Source: Hymenobacter sp. GOD-10R (GTDB lineage: Bacteria; Bacteroidota; Bacteroidia; Cytophagales; Hymenobacteraceae). Taken from it: DNA of 64,000 nt. Numbering within the stretch: the first letter of the stretch is position 1; each line of letters begins with the position of its first letter. The DNA lies in NCBI RefSeq assembly GCF_035609205.1, contig NZ_CP141184.1:1764501-1828500 (forward strand), given 5' to 3'. The notes under the pieces were generated by a model. The model made no database searches, was not told the origin of the DNA, and saw only the letters and a program-made list of their open reading frames with translations. The translations under genes were made by a program, and so were the position numbers. Of the stretch, positions 1 through 7,814 are shown piece after piece.

Positions 1-2
1 GG

Positions 3-557
3 CCTCAGCGCCTAGGTCAGGTGGTGCCCGTGCACGTCTTCACCTCCGGCGACGAGGCCGAACTGTTCCTGAACGGTAAGTCGCTGGGTCGCAAGAAAAA
101 AGCAGCAGGTGAGTACCGTGTGCGCTGGGACGACGTGGTGTACGCGCCGGGCGAGTTGAAGGTGGTAGCTTACAAGAACGGCAAGCGTTGGGCAGAGGAT
201 GTCGTGAAAACTACAGGCGAAGCAGCTAGCCTCAAGCTCACCGCCGACCGTGCGACGATGGATGCCACAGGAACGGGCCTCATCTTCGTAACCGCGCAAC
301 TCACCGATAAAAACGGCTTGCCCGTATCGAATGCCAAGAACAAGATCCAATTCTTTATCGAAGGCCCCGGCGAGATTGTCGCCACTGACAACGGGGATGC
401 AGCCAATATAGAGTCGTTTGCTTCGCCGGAACGGGAGGCATTTAATGGCAAGTGTCTCGTTATTGTGCGCGGGAAAAAAGGGCAAGCCGGAACGATCCGG
501 TTGAAAGCGCAGGCTAGCGGGTTGGAAAGCGCGACTATTTCGTTGAAGAGCAAGTAA
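3..557 (+). CDS. Glycoside hydrolase family 2 protein, C-terminal fragment
   Basis: The reading frame is open from the first full codon at position 3, so the gene begins before the window and only about 184 C-terminal residues are visible. The first part has a phrase typical of the Ig-like DUF4982 domain of Bacteroidetes GH2 beta-galactosidases (ELFLNGKSLGRKK, then WDDVVYAPGELKVVAYKNG). The second part resembles the Big/Ig-like C-terminal domain 5 of the same enzymes (LTADRATMDATGTGLIFVTA, then a GPGEIVATDNGD segment). The catalytic TIM barrel is outside the window, so substrate cannot be judged. The frame ends in TAA at 555-557. The nearby GH43 and SusCD genes fit a glycan-degrading lifestyle, but this gene is not clearly co-transcribed with them. 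Confidence 0.8.
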   Translation, partial: PQRLGQVVPVHVFTSGDEAELFLNGKSLGRKKKAAGEYRVRWDDVVYAPGELKVVAYKNGKRWAEDVVKTTGEAASLKLTADRATMDATGTGLIFVTAQLTDKNGLPVSNAKNKIQFFIEGPGEIVATDNGDAANIESFASPEREAFNGKCLVIVRGKKGQAGTIRLKAQASGLESATISLKSK

Positions 558-734
558 GGCTAGACACTGGTTTTGCTAGGTTTGTAGGCCACTCTGTAGG
601 GCTAATACAATTAACGGCAGCTATATTGTCGCTACGAACTTGCACAAAAGCTGATTGCCGCTACTTCACGCAAGTACTGAATAGCGATAATGTAAATATC
701 AGACGTAATTTTTGACAATATAACTGAGCATGGT

Positions 735-1490
735 TTGGAAGCTTTAGACTACAATGCTTTTGCTGGGGAATGTGTTGAGGAGTTGAAAGTTTTGCAAAAC
801 AAATTCCGAGAAGAGTACAATTTGAGCTGGTATGAGAACTGGTTCTATAATCAATCGACAGGATTATTTACCTTTTCGACTGATGATGTGGAATTAAATT
901 TCAAATATTTCCAAGTGGGAAGTTTCTCAAAGAAGACAAATACTTGGAAGTGGGCGTGGGATAATGATAATACCCTTGATAATGTCAAAGAAATAACTAA
1001 CGTCGCTAAAGAATTTGGACAAAAAAATAATTTTAACAAGCTCACAAACGCATATTTCGAAAGCGACGAAATTGAAGCATGGGAGTTTACTGCAATTGCA
1101 GCTAAATTGACAAATGGTATAGGTACTTATCGGCCTGTTGACGAACACTTGCAGATATTTTTGGTTATAACGGAGTTGGTTGATAGTGAAACTGCGCAAA
1201 GTATTAAAGCTAGGTACGTTGAGTGCGGTGCTCACGAATATAGAAGAATAGCCTTCGTCTGTAAGCATCTTAACCACAGTACTAAAGTTGGCTTTGAAGA
1301 AGCCTTTGAGACTTTTGGAGGTATGGAGTTATTAGAAGATGACGACTTTCAAGCCTGGTGTAATAAGTGTGAGCGTGTTAGAAAGAAAGAGAAAGGATGG
1401 AATGATAAGTCAATGGAATTTGCGCAAATAAAATTTGTTTGCGAAGACTGCTATTTTGAGATGAAAGAGCTTAACCTCGGATATAGATAG
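735..1490 (+). CDS. DUF6882-like protein with C-terminal CxxC pairs
   Basis: This frame encodes about 251 residues. The N-terminal 150 residues, with WFYNQSTGLFTFS and a later WKWAWDNDNT, resemble the DUF6882 family of unknown function. The C-terminal part has CNKC (about 209-212) and CEDC (about 236-239), a spacing that could bind one zinc ion. No ATG is available near the start: the ATG at 730 is in another frame and stops at once. A TTG at 735 or an upstream non-ATG codon is therefore used, and the start is uncertain. The gene is clearly more AT-rich than its neighbours and lacks their CTAG-rich style, which suggests recent transfer. The family is a weak call; the existence of a gene is better supported by the long frame and codon pattern. 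Confidence 0.6.
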   Translation: MEALDYNAFAGECVEELKVLQNKFREEYNLSWYENWFYNQSTGLFTFSTDDVELNFKYFQVGSFSKKTNTWKWAWDNDNTLDNVKEITNVAKEFGQKNNFNKLTNAYFESDEIEAWEFTAIAAKLTNGIGTYRPVDEHLQIFLVITELVDSETAQSIKARYVECGAHEYRRIAFVCKHLNHSTKVGFEEAFETFGGMELLEDDDFQAWCNKCERVRKKEKGWNDKSMEFAQIKFVCEDCYFEMKELNLGYR

Positions 1491-1523
1491 CGTAAGCTTT
1501 GGTAATTTAATTACTCATGCAAT

Positions 1524-1955
1524 ATGCCAACAGAAAATAAATTGCGTAGATTCCTCGACGCCCAACAAGCCGATTACCAAACCGCGCTATCCGAAATCAA
1601 AAACGGTAGAAAGCGCAGCCATTGGATGTGGTATATCTTCCCGCAGATTCAAGGGCTAGGCTTCAGTGAAACGTCGAAGTACTACGCTATAAAAGACGCA
1701 GCCGAAGCAGAGGAATACCTAGCTCATCCGGTGTTGGGGAGCCGGTTGGTGGAGATTTCCAGCGAATTGCTCAAGCAGCCGGGTAATGATGCGTACCGCA
1801 TATTCGGCAGCCCGGATGATATGAAGCTGAAGTCTTCTATGACGCTGTTTGCGGCTCTGCCTGATACCAATCCGGTGTTTCAACAAGTGCTGGATAAGTT
1901 TTACGGCGGCGCGAAAGACAGCAAGACGCTGCAACTATTGAGGAATCAGCAATAG
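1524..1955 (+). CDS. DUF1810 family protein
   Basis: This is a 143-residue protein of full family length. It shows the DUF1810 hallmarks: an N-terminal FLDAQQADYQTALSEI helix, then SHWMWYIFPQIQGLG, the SKYYAI phrase, a long helix and a DDMKLKSSMTLF segment. The family is widespread and cytoplasmic. Old records call it calpastatin, which is a misannotation, and its function is not established. The ATG at 1524 is the only sensible start. The gene follows the AT-rich gene by 33 bp on the same strand. It is followed by the inverted repeat at 1983-2081. Confidence 0.85.
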   Translation: MPTENKLRRFLDAQQADYQTALSEIKNGRKRSHWMWYIFPQIQGLGFSETSKYYAIKDAAEAEEYLAHPVLGSRLVEISSELLKQPGNDAYRIFGSPDDMKLKSSMTLFAALPDTNPVFQQVLDKFYGGAKDSKTLQLLRNQQ

Positions 1956-1982
1956 CTTATAAACAGATATTGGAGGCCCCAA

Positions 1983-2081
1983 GTCATGCTGAGCTTGTCG
2001 AAGTATCTCGCGTACAGTAGTAATTTCCTGATGATTAGAGTTAGCATAGCACGCGAGATGCTTCGACAAGCTCAGCATGAC
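1983..2081. repeat. Inverted repeat, family A copy 1
   Basis: Two arms of about 31 bp (1983-2013 and 2051-2081) are nearly perfect reverse complements and begin with GTCATGCTGAGCTTGTCGAAG. The 37-bp spacer is AT-rich. It lies between the DUF1810 gene and eutC, and its right arm ends 20 bp before the eutC ATG. A second full copy is at 46863-47026 and a diverged one at 20721-20830. Confidence 0.9.
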
Positions 2082-2101
2082 GTTCTACTTTCAACCTAGC
2101 T

Positions 2102-2878
2102 ATGCCCGAAAATTTGCCCGCATTGCCTTCCCCCGACTCGCCCGAAGATCCTTGGGCGGGGCTGCGCGCCTTTACTGGTGCTCGCATTGCGCTAGGTCGC
2201 ACGGGCACGAGCGTGCCGCTGCGGGAGTCATTAGCGTTTCGGATGGCGCACGCGCACGCTCGGGATGCGGTGTACTCGGTGCTGGCGACGGAGGAGTTGC
2301 TGGCTGAGTTAGGGCAGCTACAGTTAGCTGTGTGTCAGGTGAAAAGCCAGGCGCAGAATCGGCAGGAGTATTTGCAGCGCCCCGACCTAGGTCGCAAGCT
2401 AGATGAGGAATCCAAAGCGCTGTTGGTGGAACAAGCTCCTGACGCGTGTGATATTGCCATCATCCTAGCCGATGGTTTGTCGGCAACGGCTATCAACGAG
2501 CACGCGGTACCGCTGCTACGCCTACTGCTGCCTCAGTTGCAGCAAGTGGGTTTTCGGTTGGCGCCTATCACCTTGGCCGAGCAAGCTAGGGTAGCTATTG
2601 GTGATGAAATCGGAGAACTGCTGAAGGCTAGGCTCACGCTGATGCTAATAGGGGAGCGACCAGGGTTAAGCTCGCCGAGTAGCCTAGGCGCTTACTTCAC
2701 CTACGCACCCAAACCGGGCCTTACCGATGAGGCGCGCAACTGCGTTTCAAACATCCGCCCAGAAGGCCTAGGGTATCCGCTGGCGGCTGATAAGCTGTTC
2801 TTCCTTATTCAAGAGGCGCTCAGAAGAAAGCTTTCAGGTGTAGGGTTGAAGGATGAGAGTGGCCTGCTGTCTGCCTAA
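2102..2878 (+). CDS. eutC: Ethanolamine ammonia-lyase small subunit
   Basis: The 258-residue product matches EutC, the light chain of adenosylcobalamin-dependent ethanolamine ammonia-lyase, which splits ethanolamine into acetaldehyde and ammonia. Recognisable segments are LRAFTGARIALGRTGTS, the LAFRMAHAHARDAV helix, LDEESKALL, DIAIILADGLSATAI, and the late block MLIGERPGLSSPSSLGAYFTY followed by RNCVSNIRPEGL. It is a little shorter than the enterobacterial protein, as is usual for non-microcompartment forms. The large subunit EutB, needed for activity and normally directly upstream, is not adjacent: the upstream gene is DUF1810. Either eutB is elsewhere in the genome or the gene has been moved. 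No permease or shell gene is nearby. Confidence 0.9.
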   Translation: MPENLPALPSPDSPEDPWAGLRAFTGARIALGRTGTSVPLRESLAFRMAHAHARDAVYSVLATEELLAELGQLQLAVCQVKSQAQNRQEYLQRPDLGRKLDEESKALLVEQAPDACDIAIILADGLSATAINEHAVPLLRLLLPQLQQVGFRLAPITLAEQARVAIGDEIGELLKARLTLMLIGERPGLSSPSSLGAYFTYAPKPGLTDEARNCVSNIRPEGLGYPLAADKLFFLIQEALRRKLSGVGLKDESGLLSA

Positions 2879-2900
2879 GCACCTCAAGCTAATGCTAGGG

Positions 2901-3060
2901 TTAGAGCTAGAAAGCTCCCCTCCTTTTTTAAGGAGGGGGTTGGGGGTGGTTAAGAGCATTGAACGATCTAGAAGGCTAGGTCTAATCTTCTAGCCCTAGC
3001 CTAACCACCCCGGCCTGCGGCCACCCCTCCTTAAAAAAGGAGGGGTGCTCTCTAGCTCTA
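2901..3060. repeat. Inverted repeat, family C copy 1
   Basis: The arms contain CTCCCCTCCTTTTTTAAGGA and its complement and are followed inward by GGTGGTTA / TAACCACC. Each arm also contains its own small hairpin (CCTCC...GGAGG), so three stems are possible. The spacer carries ATTGAACGATCTAG. It lies between eutC and the convergent gene at 3073-3906 and could act as a terminator for both, since the arms include T runs. Other copies are at 27562, 49469 and 54757. Confidence 0.85.
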
Positions 3061-3072
3061 GACTTAGTGCGC

Positions 3073-3906
3073 TTAAGTCGTCTTATACAAATACCAGCCG
3101 TTGCCGATGGGTTTGATAACGATGATACTGTCGGGGTTGATGGCGGGCACGGCCTTGGCGTCGGGTTGGTAGAGTAGGCCAACGGTGTTTTCAACTAGCC
3201 CACCAATGAGAAACTCCAGGCAGGTGCCGCAGCCAGTGTCGCGGCGCGTGATGCGGCTGATAAACAGCGACTGGAGTATCTGACTGATGGCCGGGTCAGC
3301 ATTGGCGGCTTGCTCGCCTAGGGCTAGCACGTCAGCACGCGGGGGGAAATACTGGCGGGCTTGCACCAAGTCGACCACCTGTTTGAACTCGGCTTGATTC
3401 TGCTTGAAGTGCTCGATGATGGTAGCATCGGCTCCGATCCACAGCTTGAGGTTGCCGACCGTGAAGGCATGCGGCGCGGCCGGGTGGCGTTGATCATACT
3501 GCGCTACTTCGGAGGCGGGCATGGTGGTGAGTACTTCCAGCATCTGTTGCCCTACGCCCGTCATGGCAAGGCCGCGCACGGCACGTAGTTTCCAAGTGCT
3601 TTCTTCCTTAGCAAAGTAGAGGTAGAAGTCGTTGCGGCTCACGGTATCACGCAGTTCTACCGTCACGACGGCTGAGGCAGAATCTTGCTGAAGCAGTTGG
3701 CAACGGCGCTGCAACTGCGGGGGGATCTGCTGCCCTAGGCTCTGCTGCTTGGCCTGTTGGAGCACTTCGCCACTGAGGTAGCTTCTCATCTCCGGCCACT
3801 GCTCTTTGGCAACAAACCGCTCCGCAATTTGCAGCGGCTTTTTCAGGGGCAGCGCGAGCAAGAGTTGGGGTAAGCACCAGCAAAGCAGGAAAAGAAAATA
3901 TTTCAT
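3073..3906 (-). CDS. Secreted protein of unknown function
   Basis: The frame is open further upstream, but the best start is the ATG at 3906, which gives a 277-residue protein opening with a clear signal peptide (MKYFLFLLCWCLPQLLLALP). The mature part is mixed alpha/beta with a segment resembling a nuclear-transport-factor-like or lumazine-binding fold (VTVELRDTVSRNDFYLYFAKEE, then STWKLRAVRGL). This resemblance is weak and no family is assigned. A GCGTC pair of cysteines occurs near residue 220. It is convergent with eutC across a family C repeat. It probably acts in the periplasm or at the membrane. Confidence 0.65.
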   Translation of the reverse strand: MKYFLFLLCWCLPQLLLALPLKKPLQIAERFVAKEQWPEMRSYLSGEVLQQAKQQSLGQQIPPQLQRRCQLLQQDSASAVVTVELRDTVSRNDFYLYFAKEESTWKLRAVRGLAMTGVGQQMLEVLTTMPASEVAQYDQRHPAAPHAFTVGNLKLWIGADATIIEHFKQNQAEFKQVVDLVQARQYFPPRADVLALGEQAANADPAISQILQSLFISRITRRDTGCGTCLEFLIGGLVENTVGLLYQPDAKAVPAINPDSIIVIKPIGNGWYLYKTT

Positions 3907-4097
3907 CAGAGAAAAGGTCAAAAAGCGGCTTGCTGAGGCGCAAACACTCAACCTTAACCTCCAAGATAAGTAGAAAATCAGAGTTTTAGGAGCGTCTTCT
4001 TGCCTTTGCAGATTGTGGATAAAGGCAAGTAAACGCAAGAGCACCATGCTGCGCTTGCCGAAGTATCTTGTGTGCTTTGTTGCCGACACCCGTACGA

Positions 4098-4202
4098 TGT
4101 AGAGACGCAATACTTTGCGTCTCGTCGTTGGACGACCCACCTAGAACGACCTAGGTAAACAACATCAGCAACGACCAGACGCAAAATATTGCGCCTCTAC
4201 AT
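4098..4202. repeat. Inverted repeat, family D, diverged copy
   Basis: The arms read TGTAGAGACGCAATACTTTG and its imperfect complement. Read on the minus strand, the spacer matches the spacers of the D copies at 25212 and 51206 (GTTGCTGATGTTGTTTACC, then a GTTCTAGG block and GTCGTCCAACGAC). The element is therefore conserved as a whole and not only in its arms. It occupies most of the 377-bp gap 3907-4283, which holds no gene. Confidence 0.8.
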
Positions 4203-4283
4203 TGGGCAACGAAGCGGTAGAGATGCTTCAACCAGCGGACGCCAAATGAAGCATGATGCTCTTCCTTCCATAGGTTTCTCAGG

Positions 4284-5861
4284 CTACTGACGCCGACGCG
4301 ATGTTGGGGTAGGAATGGCAGTCTTAGGGGCTGGCGCTTTGCTCGAAGATGGGCTAGGCTTAGGCGAGCTGCCGCCACTTTGGTAGGTGAATTCTACTAA
4401 ACACCCTTTGCAGTTGGTGCCCTGCGGATCTTCTTTCGATGGCCCAGAGGTGACCGAGGAGCTATCCGTGGCCAGGTAGATTTTAGTGCCGTCGGGGGAG
4501 AAAGCTAGGTCACGGTAGCGGACGGGCGCCCGGAAATATGTGAGCGTATCGCCTACAACGCCGGTGCCGGCTGCGTTCAGTTGCAGGCGAATGAGCTTAC
4601 CGTGCTTGAGGGTAGGCAGTAGGAGGGAGTTCTGCCAGCCCGGAATGGCCGCCGCTGTATACACAGCAATGTTGCTCGGGGCTTCGGAGGGCCACTCGGG
4701 CGTGTCAGGGTCATGGTTGCGGGTCTTGACGAAGAGCTTGTTGAGGAAGGCGTTCGAGTTTGGGTACAGCGTCTTGATCGGGTCGCGGTAGGAGGCACCG
4801 ATGGCTTTCGCATTCTCGTTTTCGCTTTTAATGAAAGGATACGTCGTGTGCCACACACCGGGCAGCATGGCATGCTCCGACACGCCCGCGGCCAAACCGT
4901 TGTAGTTGTTGTCGTTGTAGCCAAGCACCAGCGGATGCCCATAGTTTTTGCCGCGTTCCAGCAAGTTCACTTCATCGTCGGAGAAGGGGCCGTGTTCGGA
5001 AGAATACAAATGTCCCACGCCGCCGATGACGGCATACGCTAGCCCCTGCGGATTGCGGTTGCCGTACGTCCACACAGCGTTTTGGCGGACGGCAGTAGAG
5101 AAGGGGTTGTCGTTGGGCACCCACTTGTCGGAAGCGTTGGTGTCGGCATCTGGCTCCAGGTTGAAGCGCAGAATTTTGCCTTCGTAATAGTTGGTTTGCT
5201 GGGCGTGGTTCGGGCGCCCGCCGTTGTCGAACTGTCCGGCACCTAGGTCGCCGATGCCGTAAAAGAGGTAGTCTTTGCCCTCAACGGGTGCAACAGCCAA
5301 GCGGCCACCGTTGTGGTCGCTGCTGCCGGGAATGGTGTCGCAGAGCGTGACGGGGTTACCTAGCTTTTGCGCCTGCGGGTTGTACTCGTAGCGCACCAAA
5401 CGCGTGGTGAAGTAGTAGCCGCCGTAGTTGGGTTTGCCACCTTTGCCGGGCACATCGGCATTCGCAAAGCGGTAGAGGTAAACCAGATACACGTAGGGCT
5501 TGCCTTGCAAAAGCTGTGGGTGCAACGCCATGCCCATCAGGCCACCCTGGGGCCAGGGCTTACCGCCATCAATGCTCTCGGGGATCTTATCGTAGCGCGG
5601 AAACTGCCGCTCCTTGCTGATGTCGAGCAGCACTTGTTTGCTGCCGTCGGCGGGGTTGATGCGGCTGACGCGGTAACCTTTCGCCTCCGTGACCCAGAGG
5701 TAATTATCCGGACCATACGTCACCTCCCACGGGTCGCTGAGTTGGCGCGCAACGATGCGACGGCTGAAAACCTCTCCGCGCGGACCGGTTAGGTTTTGGG
5801 CTGAAACCGTTTGAAAGAGAAGAGTAAGTAAAGCAGTGAAGAGAATAAGCTTCTGACGCAT
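4284..5861 (-). CDS. Secreted PQQ-dependent sugar dehydrogenase (GSDH family)
   Basis: The ATG at 5861 gives a 525-residue protein with a signal peptide (MRQKLILFTALLTLLFQTVSAQ). It has the six-bladed propeller signatures of glucose/sorbosone dehydrogenases: DPWEVTYGPDNYLWVTEAKG, a MGMALHP phrase, SSDHNGGRLAVAP, GNRNPQGLAY, and SSEHGPFSDDEVNLLERGKN followed by YGHP. Such enzymes oxidise sugars or polyols in the periplasm using PQQ as cofactor. A CKGC pair occurs near residue 485. The last 30 residues are a Ser/Pro/Lys-rich low-complexity tail without fold. The natural substrate cannot be read from sequence. The gene stands alone between two repeats. Confidence 0.85.
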   Translation of the reverse strand: MRQKLILFTALLTLLFQTVSAQNLTGPRGEVFSRRIVARQLSDPWEVTYGPDNYLWVTEAKGYRVSRINPADGSKQVLLDISKERQFPRYDKIPESIDGGKPWPQGGLMGMALHPQLLQGKPYVYLVYLYRFANADVPGKGGKPNYGGYYFTTRLVRYEYNPQAQKLGNPVTLCDTIPGSSDHNGGRLAVAPVEGKDYLFYGIGDLGAGQFDNGGRPNHAQQTNYYEGKILRFNLEPDADTNASDKWVPNDNPFSTAVRQNAVWTYGNRNPQGLAYAVIGGVGHLYSSEHGPFSDDEVNLLERGKNYGHPLVLGYNDNNYNGLAAGVSEHAMLPGVWHTTYPFIKSENENAKAIGASYRDPIKTLYPNSNAFLNKLFVKTRNHDPDTPEWPSEAPSNIAVYTAAAIPGWQNSLLLPTLKHGKLIRLQLNAAGTGVVGDTLTYFRAPVRYRDLAFSPDGTKIYLATDSSSVTSGPSKEDPQGTNCKGCLVEFTYQSGGSSPKPSPSSSKAPAPKTAIPTPTSRRRQ

Positions 5862-5910
5862 AAATCGAGTAAGTAAAAGCATGTGCTGGTAGGCTGCCCT
5901 TTGCTGATGT

Positions 5911-6030
5911 TCGTCGGTCCGACACCCTAGGCGTCCGACCGGTTGTCGTCGCAGACCTAGGTGCACGCAACTCATTCTAGCATCTCATTCTACAACAACT
6001 AGTCGGACGCCTAAGGCGTCCGACCGGCAA
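5911..6030. repeat. Inverted repeat, family E copy 1
   Basis: The arms contain GGCGTCCGACCGG and complements. Each arm is itself nearly palindromic (GTCGGACGCC-TAA-GGCGTCCGAC at 6002-6024). The arm complementarity is imperfect. A second full copy is at 23095-23225 and a related hairpin at 10832-10885. It sits in the divergent gap 5862-6233 between the sugar dehydrogenase and the EamA gene, so promoters of both genes must lie around it. Confidence 0.75.
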
Positions 6031-6233
6031 TCGACCGCAATACTGCCGGTTCGTCATCGGGTTGGGGCAGAACCAAACCGAGCCATTGTACCCCAAAACC
6101 GCCCCGCATGTTGTTAGCGCTGAGCTCCAACGAGGTAAACAACCAAGTGCCTAGGCAGCCGTACTGTTAGGCAGATAGCCTGACCGGCAGATCGGATAGG
6201 TGTGGTGTTATAAAAGCCGGATAGCCAAAGCGT

Positions 6234-6701
6234 ATGTGGGTTCTTTTTTCTTTGTCGGCGGCGTTTCTGGCGGCGGTAGTGGTTACCCTGTCGAAAGCAG
6301 GCATCAAAAACGTTGATTCAAGCCTCGCTTTCGCCATCCAATCGGTGCTGATTCTGATTGTGTCGTGGTCAGTGGTGATTTTTCAGGGGAACCTGCCCGA
6401 TCTAGGCCGTATCGAGCGCAAGGCTTGGATTTACTTGATCATAGCGGGCGTTGTCACGTGCCTGTCGTCGCTGTGCTCGTTTTACGCGCTGAAGCTAGGT
6501 GCCGCTTCGCGCACGTCGTCGCTGGACAAAGTGTCGTTGGTTTTCTCCATCACCTTAGCCGTCATTTTCCTGAAAGACAAAGTGAATTGGCAGCTTATCG
6601 TGGGGGCTTTGTTGATGGCTGCGGGTGCTATTTTTGTCGTTTTCTCCAGCGACATAACCAAAAAGGACGACAAGGCTCCAGCAAGCAACCAAGCACAGTA
6701 A
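6234..6701 (+). CDS. Half-size EamA-type membrane transporter
   Basis: The 155-residue protein is almost entirely hydrophobic, with about five membrane segments and the EamA pattern: a first helix with AAVVVTLSKAGIKNVDS, a central SSLCSFYALKLGAASRTSSL segment and a last helix preceded by FLKDKVNW. This corresponds to one EamA repeat, while most DMT transporters have two repeats in about 300 residues. One-repeat members exist and are thought to work as dimers. The substrate is unknown. The tail after the last helix is short and charged (KKDDK). It precedes the MDR oxidoreductase by 67 bp and may be co-transcribed with it. Confidence 0.8.
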   Translation: MWVLFSLSAAFLAAVVVTLSKAGIKNVDSSLAFAIQSVLILIVSWSVVIFQGNLPDLGRIERKAWIYLIIAGVVTCLSSLCSFYALKLGAASRTSSLDKVSLVFSITLAVIFLKDKVNWQLIVGALLMAAGAIFVVFSSDITKKDDKAPASNQAQ

Positions 6702-6768
6702 CACCGCCACGCGGAAAAACATCAAGCTTAGTCAGGGAGTTGAATAAGCTCGAATCAGCTTTACTCTC

Positions 6769-7785
6769 ATGAAAGCCTATAAACTGCACGCCCCCAAAAG
6801 TCTGGACAACTTCCAACTCGGCGACTACGACGAACCCACCGTCAACGACAAACAAGTTAAAATTCAAGTAAAAGCGGTTTCTCTTAATTACCGCGACTGG
6901 GCCCTGGCCAACGGCTGGTTTGGCTATCCCGGCGAAAAGCTGCCATTCATCCCGTTCAGCGACGCGGCAGGTTTAGTGACGGAAGTTGGCGCGGCCGTAA
7001 CTAAAATTAAGGTGGGCGACCGGGTGGCCGTCAACTTCTTTCCTGAGTGGCACGCCGGACCTTTCTCCCTTGCCAAAACGCACGCCTCCCTAGGTGGCAG
7101 TACCGACGGTGTGCTAGCCGAGTACGTAGCCTTCGACGAAGAAGCGGTGGTGAAAGTACCTGATTCGTTTTCCTACGAAGAGGCCGCGTGTTTTCCTTGC
7201 GCAGGCGTTACGGCCTGGCATGCCCTGGCGCTTCAAGCGCAGCTCAAGCCCGGCGATACGGTGCTGCTGCAAGGCACGGGCGGTGTATCCATCTTTGGCT
7301 TGCAAATCGTCAAGCTATTTGGTGCACAAGCCATTATCACGTCGAGCAGCAACGAAAAGCTAGGTCGGGCTAAAAGCCTCGGCGCCAACCTAACCGTCAA
7401 CTACCAGGAAACGCCAGATTGGGAAACGAAAGTCCGCGAGCTGACCCAGGGCGAAGGCGTGAACTACGTGGTGGAAGTAGCGGGTAAGCTAGCCCAGTCG
7501 CTGAAGGCGGTGAAGGCCGGCGGCAGCATCTTCCTGATCGGGGCCGTGGGTGGGCCCGCCTCGCCCGAGGATGCCAAGAGCCTGCAAATGGCGCCCATTT
7601 TTATGAACCGGCTGCAATCCATCTATGTGGGCAGCACCGAGATGCTGACCGATTTGCTCAAGGCTTTCGACCAGAACAACATCAAACCCATCATCGGCAA
7701 AACCTTCGAATTCGACCAAGTGAAAGAGGCCTTGCAGTTTATGGGCAATGGCTCGCACTTCGGCAAAATCGTGGTGAAGTTTTAA
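6769..7785 (+). CDS. Zinc-free MDR-family NADPH-dependent oxidoreductase
   Basis: The 338-residue protein has the medium-chain dehydrogenase/reductase layout. The N-terminal GroES-like domain contains SLNYRDWALANGW, IPFSDAAGLVTEVG and the VGDRVAVNF phrase. The Rossmann domain has the glycine motif in VLLQGTGGVSIFGLQIVKLFG and a following ITSSSNEKL. The usual catalytic zinc ligands (Cys and GHE) are absent, which places it among zinc-independent quinone-oxidoreductase/enoyl-reductase-like members. It would reduce activated double bonds or carbonyls with NADPH; the substrate is unknown. It is followed after 29 bp by the broken SDR gene on the same strand, so the two probably formed a redox operon. 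Confidence 0.85.
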   Translation: MKAYKLHAPKSLDNFQLGDYDEPTVNDKQVKIQVKAVSLNYRDWALANGWFGYPGEKLPFIPFSDAAGLVTEVGAAVTKIKVGDRVAVNFFPEWHAGPFSLAKTHASLGGSTDGVLAEYVAFDEEAVVKVPDSFSYEEAACFPCAGVTAWHALALQAQLKPGDTVLLQGTGGVSIFGLQIVKLFGAQAIITSSSNEKLGRAKSLGANLTVNYQETPDWETKVRELTQGEGVNYVVEVAGKLAQSLKAVKAGGSIFLIGAVGGPASPEDAKSLQMAPIFMNRLQSIYVGSTEMLTDLLKAFDQNNIKPIIGKTFEFDQVKEALQFMGNGSHFGKIVVKF

Positions 7786-7814
7786 TTGCTAAGACACAAG
7801 TAGAAAGTCAACGC

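Noticed and set aside
3907..4140. Extended N-terminus of the gene at 3073-3906
   Set aside because: The extra 78 residues cross repeat D and have no signal or domain. The ATG at 3906 is followed at once by a typical signal peptide.
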